Below, in pieces: positions 37,587 to 39,220 of a stretch of DNA of 39,220 bases. Under the pieces are notes generated by a model. It worked only from the letters and a program-made list of their open reading frames with translations, made no database searches and was not told where the DNA came from. Source of the DNA: a virus. The DNA lies in IMG/VR virus record IMGVR_UViG_3300049736_000498, positions 1 to 39,220 of that record. One strand, 5' to 3'. Position numbers and translations under genes: made by a program. The first letter of the stretch is position 1. Every line of letters starts with the position of its first letter.

Positions 37587-39220
37587 ATGGCTAAGTCTCC
37601 TGAAGAAATCCAAAAACAACTAGAACGTATAGCAAAACTATACCAACAATTAGGTGAAAAAAATCCTTTTGCTAAAATGGATCCTGCTAAAATTTCAGCC
37701 TCTACAGATGAAGTTAAAAAATTAGAAATCGCTATAGTAGGTGCTACTACTGCAGTTACAGCAATGAATGCTGAGGTTGATGATATAAGATCAGCTTTTA
37801 TGGCTACTGTAGGTGAAATTAAAAAAACTACTGTTGGGTTAAATATGAGTACTAGAGTATTTAGAGATTTTGGTAGTATAGCTCAACAAATTAAATATGA
37901 CCAAGAGGGTATTGTAGATTTAACAGAAAAAGATGTTAAAGCTCTTAGAGAAAAATTTAATATAACTTTATCTAATTTAGAAGCATCTAAAGGTCAATTA
38001 GAATCCGATAGACAAAATCTTTTAGATAGACAAGCAGCAGGAGAAAATGTTAACAAACAACTAGAAAAAAATAGATTAGCCCAAAATGCTATTAATGCAG
38101 AGTACAAAAATGAAATAGGTAATGTAGCATTATTAAATGAAAAACTAAAAGAAACCGAAAAAATTCAAGAGGACACTGGTAAAAACATGGGTACTTTTGG
38201 AAAATCTGTAGGTGGTCTAGGTGATGTTTTAGATAAAGTAGGTGGAGGTAAATTTGGTAAAATGCTTGGTATTGAAGATGCTATGAAAGCTGGTACTAAA
38301 GAAGCAAAAGGTTTAGCTAAAGCAGGAAAAGCGGGAGATATAGGAAGTAAATTTAAGGTAGCAAATAAAATGATTGGTACAATGGCTAAATCATTAGCTA
38401 AAGCCTTAGGTCCTATTGCAATTATAGCTGAATTAGTTAAGGGTTTAATAGCTGCAGATAAACAAACTAATGAAATAGGTAGGTCAATGATGATGACCCA
38501 AAGAGAATCTATGAAATTCTCCAGAGACATCCAAACAGCTACAACTAATAATTTTCAATTTGGAATAACAGCAACCAAAGTTTTAGAAAATGTATCTGCA
38601 TTAAGTAAACAGTTTGGTTTTATAACTGAATTTAGTGGTGAAACTTTAGTTAGTATGACAAAACTAACTTATACACTAAAAATAGGTGCTGAAGAAGCAG
38701 GTAATTTAGCAGCGGCATCAGAAGTAGCAGGTGAAAATTTTGAGGATAATTATAGGAATATATTAGCTGCTAGTTATGAACTACAACAACAGGCGGGAAC
38801 TCAAATAGATTTAAGGCAAGTATTAACAGAAACTGGAAAAGTAACTGGTCAAATTAGAGCTAATATGGGGGGTAATACTGTTGAAATAGCAAAAGCAGTT
38901 ACAAATGCTCGTTTATTAGGTACTGAAATGGGTACAATAGCAGCAGCAGGAAAACAACTTTTAGATTTTGAAAGTTCAATAACAAAAGAAATGGAAGCAG
39001 AAATGTTGCTTGGTAGAGATATAAATCTTGAAAGAGCAAGGGCAGCTGCTTTAACTGGGGATCAAGTAACACTTCAAAATGAATTAGCTCGAGAAATGGG
39101 CTCATTTGAAGACTTTACTAAAATGAACGTTATTCAACAAGAAGCTTTAGCTGGAGCAATGGGTATGAGTGCGGATCAAATAGCAGATATGTTATTTAAT
39201 CAAGAAACTATGAATAAATC
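37587..39220 (+). CDS. Tape-measure / large tail protein, 5' part (runs off the window)
   Basis: Open from the ATG at 37587 to the window end: 544 complete codons with no stop. The start is MAKSPEEIQKQLERIAKLYQ. The first 200 residues are coiled-coil-like with heptad Leu. A Gly/Lys/Ala-rich stretch and a hydrophobic segment (SLAKALGPIAIIAELVKGLI) follow, then helical Ala/Thr-rich sequence. This composition, the late motif, and the position after a chaperone-like overlapping pair support a tape-measure protein that sets tail length. A large baseplate-hub protein is the alternative. The 3' end is not in the window. Confidence 0.7.
   Translation, partial: MAKSPEEIQKQLERIAKLYQQLGEKNPFAKMDPAKISASTDEVKKLEIAIVGATTAVTAMNAEVDDIRSAFMATVGEIKKTTVGLNMSTRVFRDFGSIAQQIKYDQEGIVDLTEKDVKALREKFNITLSNLEASKGQLESDRQNLLDRQAAGENVNKQLEKNRLAQNAINAEYKNEIGNVALLNEKLKETEKIQEDTGKNMGTFGKSVGGLGDVLDKVGGGKFGKMLGIEDAMKAGTKEAKGLAKAGKAGDIGSKFKVANKMIGTMAKSLAKALGPIAIIAELVKGLIAADKQTNEIGRSMMMTQRESMKFSRDIQTATTNNFQFGITATKVLENVSALSKQFGFITEFSGETLVSMTKLTYTLKIGAEEAGNLAAASEVAGENFEDNYRNILAASYELQQQAGTQIDLRQVLTETGKVTGQIRANMGGNTVEIAKAVTNARLLGTEMGTIAAAGKQLLDFESSITKEMEAEMLLGRDINLERARAAALTGDQVTLQNELAREMGSFEDFTKMNVIQQEALAGAMGMSADQIADMLFNQETMNK

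Noticed and set aside
1-39220. tRNA genes, insertion sequences, homing endonucleases, diversity-generating retroelement
   Set aside because: I looked for cloverleaf-like sequence, transposase or HNH/GIY motifs, and a reverse transcriptase with template/variable repeats and saw none. The fibre repeats are not adenine-biased variants of a template.

Overview
The window looks like part of the late (structural) region of a T4-like contractile-tailed phage (Caudoviricetes, myovirus morphology), very AT-rich and probably marine. Every supported gene is on the + strand. The T4-type set is clear: terminase large subunit, portal, prohead protease, acidic scaffold, major capsid protein, neck/connector proteins, tail sheath, tail tube, a gp26-like baseplate/chaperone protein and the start of a tape-measure protein. 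The likely host is a member of Bacteroidota (Flavobacteriia-like). Starts are preceded by A-rich sequence rather than Shine-Dalgarno sites, three putative promoters fit the Bacteroidetes TTTG/TAnnTTTG pattern, and one exported protein has a signal peptide ending in FSQ. The host is inferred, not shown.

Layout. 1-4310: small unknown genes, an FAD-dependent oxidoreductase, a P-loop kinase and an overlapping pair of membrane/exported proteins that resembles a spanin pair. 4314-14877: head module (terminase, portal, four unknown or core proteins, protease, scaffold, capsid) closed by a strong terminator. 15020-20863: PhoH, a small structural protein, a collagen-like fibre protein, then three neck/tail-completion proteins and a small fibre-like protein. 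20914-26370: two paralogous collagen-like fibre proteins, the second 1305 residues long with a cysteine-rich beta-repeat domain. 26406-32868: a small phage protein, then an eight-gene accessory operon (two glycosyltransferases, two sulfotransferases, an APS-kinase-like protein, a HAD phosphatase, a nucleotidyltransferase and a DUF2061 membrane protein). 32904-39220: sheath, tube, small proteins, gp26-like protein with an out-of-frame extension, and a tape-measure protein cut by the window end.

Regulation. Two sequence classes recur in front of genes. ATATTTATAAYAAAA (or a close variant) lies 6-23 bases before the start of most structural transcription units, often directly after a terminator, and is proposed as the late promoter. 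A different 30-base bipartite element, TTWGGAG-N8-TAARTTTYGTATATT, precedes three non-structural units, including the glycosyl/sulfotransferase operon.

Main hypothesis. The accessory operon lies next to a giant Ser/Thr/Gly-rich fibre. It encodes a two-domain glycosyltransferase whose C-terminal half resembles the autotransporter protein O-heptosyltransferases (TibC/Aah), including a four-cysteine cluster, together with PAPS-making and PAPS-using enzymes. A phage-encoded system that glycosylates and sulfates its own fibre is a plausible reading. Modification of host surface glycans is the main alternative.
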